Assembly: GCA_003290165.1 (NCBI GenBank)
Contig: QNQO01009183.1
Location: 62,001-126,000, forward strand
Length of the DNA stretch: 64,000 nt
From: Berberis thunbergii
Taxonomy: Eukaryota; Streptophyta; Magnoliopsida; Ranunculales; Berberidaceae
Direction of reading: 5' to 3'
Below the pieces are notes generated by a model. The model saw only the letters and a list, made by a program, of their open reading frames with translations. It searched no databases and had not been told where the DNA came from. Each line of letters begins with the position of its first letter. Position 1 is the stretch's first letter. Shown here piece by piece: positions 54,735-64,000 of this stretch. The position numbers and the translations under genes were made by a program.

Positions 54735-56820
54735 TTACCTGAATTTAGGATTTGTCTTCTTGCTTCGAGAAGACCTTCGAGGAACATCTACCGTGGGAGT
54801 CTGTATTGTGGTAACCTCCCGTTCTTTTTTACTAGTGTTTTGCCCCGCCTTTGCTGCTTCCTTTTCAAGTGAAGTTTGAAATTCAGCAACCACTGCCTCC
54901 ATGCCTATTCGTGCAATCGCTGACTGCACAGCCTTAACATTTTGGGGTGTTAGGCAAGCCATGAGCGTTGTGGGATCTTCCCCCAGTCCTCCGTAACCAG
55001 CGATCGCGCGAAGTACCTCCACTACTTGCATTGGTTTTTCCTCGGAGTTAGATATGGGGGTAGACAAACCTGGCTCCGCTTCTACTTCAGCGTTTGAATC
55101 CGCAGCCTGAATCGTTGTTTCAATCCCATTGGGCGAGTAGCCTGCATCCCTACAATCATCCCTACAATCATCCAACAACCCAAACTCTGCCTGCTGATCT
55201 GTTTCAGCGCCTGCTGTCTGGATCGCAGCAGTTGATACTTGTAAGTCAGCTTGTATTTCCTGTGTGACATCAGCACTAGACGGCTTCTTAATCGAACCAG
55301 TTCGAGGAAAGTGACCTGATTCGCGGACGGGAGAAAGAGCTCCAGCTGCGACAGTTCCTGGAACCACCTTTGCTGGACCGAAACAGAGCGCAGGCTCCCC
55401 TGTTTTGGTGCTGTTGGCTGTCTGAGACAGCCCATTCTGTGCAGTTAGAGACTGCGTTTCCTCGACTTTGTGCATTAGCACACCTGACGGAGACATCACC
55501 GAGTGCCCGGGCACCTTTTTCACACCTGAAACAAGCTGCCCAACCTGAATTTCACTAACAGTTTGCGACGCTGCCGCGTGATTAGAAAGGGTACTCTTTG
55601 ATTTCGGATTGACATCCTTATCATTTGGAGTCAGCTTTGGGTGGTGTCCAAGAACCTGATCAATCTCTGAAGTTGTATACCCCGCCTCTAATAGGCATTC
55701 CTCCGTAGATTCGGATTTGACCCCGGTTTGATCATGCTCTAATTTCTGACCCGTTGTTTGAAAATCCGCTGGAGCATCCTCCTCTTCCTCAGTATTCTCC
55801 ATTAGAGCCTCAAAGGTGTTTGACAAAACCGGCCACCTTTCCTGGATCAGTTGCCCCCGGCTTGGTCTCCACGACTCCCTCCGGAATCTCCTTGCTTTTG
55901 CTATTTTTTGATCCACTCACACCCACATCCGAATTTGAAGAAATTTCCTTTCTAAGCACTGGAACATAATGTTGCTTGGTAATAATATTTTCTGCCGTGG
56001 ATTTGACTACCTTCTCAGTCTTACCAATGTCCGATACTCGGCCTCCGGCCTTAATGCCGAGCTTCTTGCGACAAACAGTCTCCTGATGCCCTATCAAAGA
56101 ACAAAAATCACAATATTTGAAACCTGGGTATTCTATCTTCTGCCAAAAACCTCTATTATTGGCTCTATCAATCCATACTCTGTTTGGTAATTTGGCTGCC
56201 AAAGTCATCTCCACGCAAACACGGGCAAAGCCCGGGCGTGACAGGCAACGAGTATGATCATCCATCCGTAAAAAACCACCAAAAGAGTTCACAATTGCTT
56301 TTAAAATAGGGGGATGAAATAAATGTAAAGGTAAATTAGGCAACTCTACCCATAACGGCACCGAGATCGGGTCCTCCTTCAAACTGAAACCATCATGCCA
56401 TCGAAAAGCTTTGAACCGAACTCCACGGATCAAAAAGGAGTCTCTCGACATAACTTTCTTTGCTTCCTCCTCAGATTGAAGGCGAACTAACACGTGCCGT
56501 TGATTTAGTAAACTGAGTGAGAAATCGCCTAAAATGCCCCAAGTTCTGTGAATCGAATCTCGAATATCTGCCAAAGTTGGTCGATAGCTGGAGAATTTTA
56601 GGACAATCACGTGTTTTTCCATGAAAACTTCTCCACGAACTTCATCCGTGGTCGTGATTCCGATTGCTGGGGCCCTCTCTTTGCGGAAACGGGTTCCTTC
56701 GACCGGAGTCTCCGCAGCGGCTTCCACCAAAAATTTTCCCAAAATCTGGGCGAAAGAGGGCTTAGAATCCCCATGACCCGGTCCCGTGGGGGGAGGGGTG
56801 GAGGCTGGGGCCGTGACCAT
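54735..56820 (-). pseudogene. LINE-D ORF1 with one frameshift
   Basis: ATG at 56820 (MVTAPASTPPP). DUF4283 (VIVLKFSSYRPTLADIRDSI, RHVLVRLQSEEEAKKVMSRD) and knuckle CDFCSLIGHQETVC are intact. One frameshift near 55840 separates this from the C-terminal frame (55916-54735), which contains two related short motifs, EECLLEAGYTTSEIDQVLGH and DDCRDAGYSPNGIETTIQ. The tail is basic (PRRSSRSKKTNPKFR). The N-terminal half matches LINE-A/C but the tail does not; the second motif is shared with LINE-E. Confidence 0.8.
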
Positions 56821-56967
56821 CACATCCAAAAATCAGTCCGTAACGGCTGGCGGAGGACGACTGTCCTGTCGGCACACCTCGTACTTGGCTCCCGTGAGAG
56901 AGAGAGGTGACTGATCTCGCGACCGTGAGGCGTCCAAGCGGCGGTCGGCTAGCAGCTTGGAATGGAG

Positions 56968-57085
56968 GATCTCGCGGCCTGAATCGCGGCCTGGAATGAT
57001 GGATCTCGCGGCCTGGATGGTGGATCTCGCGGCCTGGAATGGTGGATCTCGCGGCCTGGAGTGATGGATCTCGCGGCCTTGAAGC
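56968..57085 (-). repeat. 22-bp tandem repeats in the LINE-D 5' UTR
   Basis: gatctcgcggcctggaatgg-type units begin at about 56968, 57002, 57023, 57045 and 57067 (spacing 34, 21, 22, 22). GC-rich and located in the leader of the minus-strand LINE. Confidence 0.75.
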
Positions 57086-57295
57086 CGATCGAACTCACGA
57101 CCTGGAAGCGTCCAAGCGGCGGCCTGGAAAAACGTCCAAGCGACCTTCGGTCGATCTATCGGCCTGGAATGGTGGCGACGGCGGTTGGTCAGCGCTGCTT
57201 GCAATGGTGGCGGCGGTGTTTGGGCAACCCTTCAAAAACCTATTCTCAGTCCCACTTCACTCATTCTCGGCTTAATTCATATCAATGTTGAGCTT

Positions 57296-58062
57296 ATTAT
57301 TTGTATGAGTTAGGCTATGAGTTAGGCTATGGAATAAAATTTTGCAACCAAGCTTGTAATAAGGATGTTGTGGCATTATTAGAGGAGGGTTTTTACAACC
57401 TCAAGATATATATAAATATTTTGAGAATTTCATCATTATTTCAAGATCACGTCACGTCACCATAATTACAAAAATTTGATTTACTAACATTTTCGTACTT
57501 AGCATTGTTCATTGCATGCCCTATCTAGCAACACTTCTATCCAATTTTAAAATCGATTGCGTAACTAAGGACACAAACTATGAATCACTCAACTCATTGC
57601 CGGGCTTATAATGTTAATTGCTTTATATATAGAGATATAAACTAAAATTTAGTGTATAATTATACAAAAGCAACTTCAACATGGAACGAAAATTAACAAG
57701 AAAAATCTGATAGTACTATAATCGGGATCAGGAATTAGTGCCCAAACCATTTAAAGTAGGAGTCTAAAATTAAAATCTTCCGTATATCAAGCCCAAGTCA
57801 AGATTCAAAATGATCTAATAGCCCAAGCCCAAAACGTAAGTCTGGTTGGGCTCATACTTGGATGCAGCACGACCGAGTCGTAGCCAGCCATCTCAAAAGT
57901 TATACGAGAGTTCTCTCAGATCAACAATGCATGAATATTTCTTTTCTCAGAAAAAATTTCAACGTATTTCAAATTTCGAAAGAGATTTCGGTAATTTTAA
58001 AATAAAAAATATTCGGTGAAATTTTGATATATTTCGAGAAATCACATTTCTTGCTTTTGATG
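57296..58062. other. AT-rich DNA with a decayed MITE copy
   Basis: ~57360-57480 (ttgtggcattattagaggag, tttcatcattatttca, cataattacaaaa) is related to the MITE at 53739-53919, with its terminal repeats degraded. Remaining DNA is unassigned. Confidence 0.5.
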
Positions 58063-58600
58063 TAGGGGTGGACACGGGACGGGATGAGACGAGATGGATC
58101 CATCCCGTTCATTTGGGATTGGGATGGGATAGACCTCATCCTGACCTCGTCCCATCTCAAACCAGATCGGGATGGAATGAACACGTACTAAATAGTCATC
58201 CAATAAAAAATAATAATTTTTTTTTATCTCACATTACTCATACATCAATAATATTAAATTTATATACATATAACTTACATCATAAATAATAATAGATACT
58301 ACATAAATAAATATTAAATTTTTTTTAGAAGGCAAATAAATATTAAATTTTATTTAAAATTAATGATTCAATTCATTTAGATTTCATATTACATTGATTT
58401 AATTTTAATACATCATAAACTTTAATTTAGAAGAGTATTTTAATTAAAATTAAAATAATAATAAATATTAAATAAATAAATTTGGGATGTGACAAAATAG
58501 ACAGGATTGAAAATCTTTATTGTGACCCCATCCCACTCTAAATCGGGACGGGACGGAATCAGAATGAGTTTGATCAATAAAAAAAAATCCAAAAAAATCG
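58063..58600. mobile_element. Copy of the TAGGGGTGGGC-type hAT element
   Basis: The left end TAGGGGTGGACACGGGACGG (58063) matches the right end of the 19.2-22.6 kb hAT element. The internal segment at ~58495-58580 (gacaggattgaaaatcttta, cccatcccactctaaatcgg) is the reverse complement of ~19290-19365. The right terminus is too diverged to place, so the end is approximate. No transposase. Confidence 0.6.
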
Positions 58601-59562
58601 AAACGAAACAAATTCGAAATCGGGAGATGAAAGACCCATCTCTATTTTGACGTATGATTGAGATTTCAGAGGGATTAGGATAGGTTCGATTGAGAGGGGA
58701 ATCAAACTCCAGAGGACACAAATAAGTTTAGTAAACCAATCCAAGGTACATCTGTAAAGACGTGTGTTCCCCTCGAACAAGGAATACTTCATATGAAAAC
58801 ATATATTACTTCCTGCACACAGTTTACCTGATCCAATTGAACTTCAATGTTCATCTCACATATAAATGTGGAATGGACCACAACTGAGGTCCACAGCCAC
58901 ACCGCGAATACATCTCCTTCCACACTCGGCACTCTCTCCCTCCCTAAAAACAAAAATATCCATAATATCTCCATCATTAAGCGCGTGCCAACTTGAGTTT
59001 AAGTGGTTTATCCGAGCCGATGGTGTTATGGTCTGGCGGTTAGGGTTGTGTGAGTTTGTCCTTCACGTCCTAATTTTAAATCCCATCTACAGTATGGTTA
59101 CTTTTTAATGAGTCTTGACCTATAGATTGCCCAATTAATAGATTATAAAATTCTTAAAAATCAGCTCGTATTTCAAAAGAAAAAAAAGTTGTTTATCCGA
59201 TACTAGAATGGAAACAACGACGTGAGAACTAACTGGGAGGCCTAGTATTGATCATCCTTTGTCATCCGGGACGACGACTCGGCAATGCTTCCGAATTTCA
59301 CTACGTTTTTAAATCATCGATTTTATAAACTAATAGCAATCGTCACTTTTAATCAATTTATTTAACATATATCACTCAAACCATCCTGTCTTTTGGAGCA
59401 ACCTTACCATCGAGAACTATTGCAAATTGTCTGATCGACATGGTTAATCATTAATATACAAACCAAACCAAAGAACACTTGTTTGATAACAAGTTTCTTA
59501 TACTGTATTCAATAGTTTTGGTCCTCTATATCTATTATACAAAAATTTTAGAGAGCCAGGCA
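58601..59562. other. Unassigned DNA with a SINE-like segment
   Basis: No gene. ~59015-59190 (ggtgttatggtctggcggtt, then aaatcccatc and an A-rich end) resembles a tRNA-derived SINE but lacks a good B box. Confidence 0.35.
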
Positions 59563-59627
59563 GTCCATCACCATCCATCATTTTAGAGCTTATTTTTAGC
59601 ATCTCTAAAATGATGGATGGTGATGGA
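59563..59627. repeat. Perfect 25-bp inverted repeat (hairpin)
   Basis: The left arm tccatcaccatccatcattt + tagag pairs without mismatch to the right arm starting at ctctaaaatgatgg (59603-59627), with a 14-base loop (59589-59602). Fold-back elements and young miRNA-like loci both look like this. Confidence 0.75.
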
Positions 59628-60821
59628 TCGACTTGACGCGGGCCTGATACTGTCGGCTTGGCACTCTAGCAAGGCTCTTTATTATATGCATGAATTATTA
59701 GTCACATAAACGCCTTCAAACGTTGATAAATTATGGTCTAATTAGCTGGACCAACACCACTTTTTTTTAAATAAACAAAACCACTACGGCACTACGTAAT
59801 TGGTGGATCCCCAATTTCTAGTTTTTGCTCTAAAAAAATATTTTGAGAGGGATGTTTTGTAAACATGAGTACGGCATAATATATTTATTTCACAATTAAA
59901 AAATTGCTTCAATCTGACTGAAAAATAAATGTAAAGTAGACCCAAATCCAACCAATTTGCTCCTTAAAACATTGAAACCATCTTTTTAAGGCATTAGGTT
60001 AAGCAGCAAGGTCCAAAACAATTTAGCTCCATACTTGAACAATAAGTTACATAACTGAAGGAGAAACCATGGTTTTGCTTTTTAACTTTTTGTTTACTTA
60101 CTTGATACCTCGTATAATCAATCCCAACAATATCAATGATATATAAAAATCCAAGAAAAAAACCCTTAATTTTGTCGAGCAGTTATGCATCCCAATTCCC
60201 AAAAGACCGGAAAACGACAAAAGGGAGACAGAACCGCTATCATCGGATTCACGAAAACATTTAACACTTACCATTTTAACATCGAGTTTAAGGTTCATGA
60301 CAAAGGCATTGTGAAATCAAATTTGAAGTAGCAAGTGTATGAAGCATTTGTTGCAAGTTCAAGAGAAATATGAAATCAGATGTCACTAATGTTAGTACCA
60401 TAAAAATGTCCTCCTGGTGAGAAATTAAATTATAATAATCTCATATGCTGATAATAAATTGAGATTTATGTTGGTAACAGAAATGTAAATATAAGAGAAA
60501 AAGAAGAAGAAATGATTATATATACAATCTTTACTATGAAAATAACATATATACACTTAAGTGGCAGTGTATGTATGTTTGTAATTGGCTTAAGTGGTAC
60601 AATTACAGTAGGGACTGAGCTGAGCAATCAGGGTGTAGAAAAATCTTCTGAAGAGTCCAACTAGCTAACTATGGTGCTTCTCTATACCTATATTACCTAC
60701 TAGTACAAAGCATTGCTTAATCCGAGTGTAAACATACACATTTAGTATGCGAATGGATCCCTTCGTTTGGGATCAGTTGTTGTAAAATTAGAAACTAGTC
60801 TTTGTAACTAAGACTGACTGA
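59628..60821. other. Downstream region of the DnaJ11-like gene
   Basis: No supported ORF. The stretch just below 60821 is the 3' UTR of the minus-strand J-protein gene; the poly(A) site cannot be placed. Confidence 0.5.
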
Positions 60822-61374
60822 CTACCAGCACTGATCAGTCTCCCAAGTCCGACGATTAGTAGTAGTAGAAGTGGAATATCCTGTAGCATATGTATACCCT
60901 CCTCCTCCTGAGTTTGAGGTAGAAGATGATGAGTTGGCATAATAGGGTCTTTGCCGGCGTGTGAAGAGCTGAGTCCGATCATAATCAGCGCGCTTTTGGG
61001 GGTCTGAAAGGGTGGAATAGGCGGAGTGGATCTTCATGAAGGTGTTAGCTGAGGTGTCCTTGTGATCCATCTCGACAACATCTGGATGACAAACTCTAGC
61101 TAGTCTCCGGTAGGCTGTCTTGATCTCCTCACAACTGGCGCCTGTAGGAATCCCCAAGAACTTGATATAAGCAAGAAGTTGCCATCTTGGAAGAAGAATA
61201 GGATGAGGGTGGAGGAGATGCAGTTTCAGATGTGTAGGAGGATGCTGCTGCAGCTGCAGTGGGACGCAGTGACCTGAATCTGACACAATTGGGTTTTGGT
61301 TTTGGATTGGAAATAGAAATAGTTTTAGGAGATGAAGTTAAAAATGAAGAAGAGGACGATGCTGCAAAAACCAT
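60822..61374 (-). CDS. DJC23: Chloroplast DnaJ11-like J-domain protein (frameshift in this sequence)
   Basis: Small type III J-protein. ATG at 61374 opens a Ser-rich, basic N-terminus of ~60 residues typical of a chloroplast transit peptide (MVFAASSSSSFLTSSP). The J domain follows: LYQVLG, then IPTGASCEEIKTAYRRLAR, with the HPD triad in VCHPDVV and the helix IV region YSTLSDPQKRADYDRT. The C-terminus WETDQCW is the family signature of plant DnaJ11 proteins. One extra C in the run CCCC at 61152-61155 shifts the frame between VLG and IPTG; apart from this the protein is fully conserved. J-proteins stimulate Hsp70 ATPase through HPD. The order with CSP and ARO genes supports orthology to At4g36040 (J11). 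Confidence 0.85.
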
Positions 61375-63968
61375 CTCTAGGCAAGGAAATGTTGAGATGA
61401 GAGTATTGAGAGGATGGATAGGGAAGAGAAAGAGAGAGATGTTTATGTTTGGGGGATTTTGTGGAGTTTATCTAGACAAAGAGAGCAACGAAAACCAACC
61501 AGCTAGGTGACATGGCAGCGACTAATTAACCAATGAGCATGATATTATCCTAAACCTAAACCATGGTTTATTGAAATCAATCCCCAATTCTAATTGTCTT
61601 AGTCTTACCCACCTGGTTAGATGAGTACTACAAATGCTGACTCGGAGATCGACATCTATTATCACTACTGGATGGATGGATGGATAACTTCACTGTCACT
61701 CTCCAATCCTTCCTTCTATCGTCTTCCATTTTCCAATTGGGATCAAAACTAGACGCAATGGACCCACTTCAAATGCCACAAATAAGCCATTTCCAAATTA
61801 CATAGGTCGATTAGGCTATGATGGAGACTAATGCCCCACCAGACTCTTTAACCAGCACCAAAATTACCATGGGTGGTGATACATACAATGTGCATATATA
61901 GGTGATGTTCATTCAAGGCCAAAAAAACACAACCCTCTAATTGAGCTACTTCATCCATACGTTCATCCAACCTAATATGCTTAGGAGTGGCAGAGCAAAA
62001 ATAAGTTGAAATACATGATAGTTACATTCATCATCCTCGCCCATGGGCGGTGAATTGATGATAACTACTACTACATCCCTTCACACTTGATAAAAGTGAC
62101 ATTTTGATTCCACCGATTTCCTCCACAAATCACCACAGCCAATGGACGAGATAATATTTTTATCTACAATTTTGTTTTGTTTTCACCAAAGTCGTCCATG
62201 TCCAATAAAAAAAAAAAAAAACTATTATCAATGCATGATAGTGAAATCTCATAGGAAAAGTATAACACATGCTAAGAACTCAATTCCAAATTGTACTCCT
62301 TTCAGCACTAATCATGCACAGTTTCGATGTTGATATGCACAGTTTCATGTTCTTAATTTAAAGTTTAAACCTCCCCTAGTGGATTATGATCTCAACACCA
62401 TTATATTAGCTTAGGCATCCCCAATCTCTCCGCAGAGTTGCTTTCATCAACTCGATCAAAATATATAATTGAATTGTTTCACGTCTTTAGAATAGAATCA
62501 AAAGTCACTTCCCAAATAAAACCACCAAGTCTCCCTCAAACCCTTTTTACTATATACATTTGTCTGTTTGTTTGTTTATCATCTTCAAGATTGGACCATT
62601 TTGTCTCCGAGTGTCTCCTAGGAATTTGTCCAAGAGAGTAGTAATCCATGACTCTTGTCTGTCCCCCACAACTTTTTTTTTTTTTTTTTCTTTTCTTTCT
62701 AATGCAAAGATTACTTCCAAAGCTTCTTGATTGATTCATCTTTGACAATGAAAATTTTATGTATATATTATTATACTTCATATGCCCACCAATGTGAAAT
62801 AGCCACTTGGCAGCCGAATCTTGGTCAGGGATCTTAATTTCCAAGAGCTCCAATAATCAACTACTAGTCAAGATCATATGTTCCAAGTAGTTACAGAGCC
62901 TCTGCCTTCTAGAATACCAGTCTATATCAAATCTTGAATCACCTAATACATAAAAGAAATAGACGACATCGTTTTACTTCTAGAAGGAAATGCTTAAATT
63001 AGGCACCATTAATATGACTCGATCATTTATTACTAATTTTTTGAAGAACAGGGGTAGCGTAGACATAGTTCAATCAGATGTTCTTCAAACTGAACTGAAA
63101 ATTTATGTTAATTTGATAGTATTTTGCAAAACATGTTCTCAAGTCACGGTGATCTTCATTGAACAAGTTGTCATCAACTTGGTGTTTCATACACCAAGAA
63201 ATATCTAAAGCACGTTAAAGGATGACATTGACTCGTAAAGGAGACTAATAGGTGGAGCTACATTTACAGATAATATCCATAGCAAGGAGTACCATCTGTA
63301 GGGTTTCAGTATTCTCCTTGAATCCAAATAATTGACTTCTCAAAGCATCTCTTTTCAGTACTAGAGACCTCAGCCAAGCTAGCATCGACATCAAGGTATT
63401 GCCTTGAACAAAGGGACTAATACAAACTAAACTTGATACGTCAGCAAGTAACCCTACCTTGCACACAATTGCTAAAATGGAGTTTTACCTGAAGAATCCT
63501 GATACATTTGAAGAGAGGAACACTTGAATTAACCAAAAGTTGGAACTGATCCAGACATCCGTTATGACAAACTGATGGTATATTAGTTGTCACGACCTGA
63601 TCTACATGAAACAATATTGTCCGCTCTGGGCCCAACTTAACTACCCGCACGACTTTAAAACGCGTTGTGTCATGTAAATCCAAACTCGTACATATATAGC
63701 ATATCTCCATCCCTCACCCAGGCGATGTAGGACTATAACACCGAGGTAGCCCGCTCACATTTGGTAATCTGCCAGCCTCCTGAGCCCATCCACACATAAA
63801 GCTGCCAGCTTCAGAGCCCGCCCACACAAGGTAGCCCGTCAGCCTCAGAACCCGCCCACTCAGAACAAAGAAATACTATCCTCACTAGAACTTTCGAGTG
63901 TACTGAGGTCCAATTTCAGCAGTCGAAGTAGCCTATTTTCTTTGAACAAAGATATAGCCTGATTCAAG
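61375..63968. other. Upstream of the DnaJ11-like gene, otherwise unassigned
   Basis: The pyrimidine-rich leader (61380-61450, ctctc on the minus strand) looks like the 5' UTR of the J-protein gene. No other gene is supported. At ~63590-63730 the reverse strand holds a block (tcctacatcgcctgggtgag, gtgcgggtagttaagttggg, agagcggacaatattg) of a kind often seen in plant TRIM or solo-LTR repeats, but borders are unclear. At 63745-63870 short cagcctc/gcccgcccac motifs repeat. Confidence 0.4.
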
Positions 63969-64000
63969 CACTATACCATATTGGCATTTTTGTAACAACC
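63969..64000. mobile_element. Start of a second CACTA-type MITE copy, cut by the window edge
   Basis: CACTATACCATATTGG followed by CATTTTTGTAACAACC matches the left terminus of the element at 6224-6531 in 27 of 32 positions. Confidence 0.7.

Larger units (their letters stand above)
54290..57283 (-). mobile_element. LINE-D: complete, non-autonomous LINE (ORF1 plus unknown small ORF)
   Basis: Exact 12-bp target-site duplication AATGTTGAGCTT at 54278-54289 and 57284-57295, with the poly(A) tail (T run 54288-54311 on the plus strand) at the 3' end. Read on the minus strand it has a 5' UTR of ~460 bases, ORF1 (56820 to 54735), then a 133-codon ORF and the tail. No endonuclease, RT or RNase H. The N-terminal half of ORF1 is nearly the LINE-A/C type, whereas the C-terminal half is different. 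Confidence 0.85.

Overview
This is nuclear DNA from a flowering plant, almost certainly a eudicot. The evidence is intron/exon-style gene fragments, DUF4283-type plant LINEs, Ty1/copia and Ty3/gypsy retroelements, hAT, CACTA and Helitron-type DNA transposons, AT-rich intergenic DNA, and three intact or nearly intact genes of plant families. No rRNA, tRNA gene or CRISPR array was found. The species cannot be named from sequence alone.

Layout. 1-2.5 kb: minus-strand copia remnant with a probable LTR. 2.5-4.5 kb: unassigned AT-rich DNA. 4.5-6.15 kb: non-autonomous Helitron carrying an exon of the condensin subunit CAP-H. 6.22-6.53 kb: CACTA-type MITE. 6.6-23.4 kb: blocks of a ~175-bp tandem repeat interrupted by several LINEs, one of them sitting in an hAT element. 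23.4-25.6 kb: a ~79-bp tandem array and a coiled-coil retroelement ORF. 25.9-28.8 kb: captured or decayed exons of PEP carboxylase kinase and a NifU-like protein. 30.5-30.9 kb: CACTA-like terminus built of small palindromes. 31-33.3 kb: retroelement debris and diverged ~175-bp repeat. 35.3-36.0 kb: cold-shock-domain zinc-knuckle gene. 37.3-40.4 kb: decayed hAT transposase. 40.6-41.5 kb: more diverged repeat. 41.5-46.5 kb: chromodomain gypsy element with LTRs and target-site duplication (TSD). 48.3-50.3 kb: ARMADILLO REPEAT ONLY gene. 51-58.6 kb: probable solo LTR, Tip100-like hAT, MITEs and a complete non-autonomous LINE. 60.8-61.4 kb: chloroplast DnaJ11-like gene. 64.0 kb: start of a second copy of the CACTA-type MITE.

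The three host genes (cold-shock protein, ARO, small J-protein) are all on the minus strand. They appear in the same order as the Arabidopsis neighbours At4g36020, At4g36030 and At4g36040, so this looks like a conserved microsyntenic block stretched to about 26 kb by transposons. The three proteins have unrelated jobs (RNA chaperone, ARM-repeat scaffold for polarized growth, plastid co-chaperone), so the linkage is ancestral order and not an operon.

The most unusual content is a family of short LINEs that keep ORF1 (DUF4283 plus a zinc knuckle) but have lost nearly all of ORF2. Two copies (6698-9330 and 54290-57283) have exact target-site duplications and poly(A) tails, and one has an uninterrupted ORF1 of about 690 codons. 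They look like a plant counterpart of mammalian HAL1 half-LINEs.
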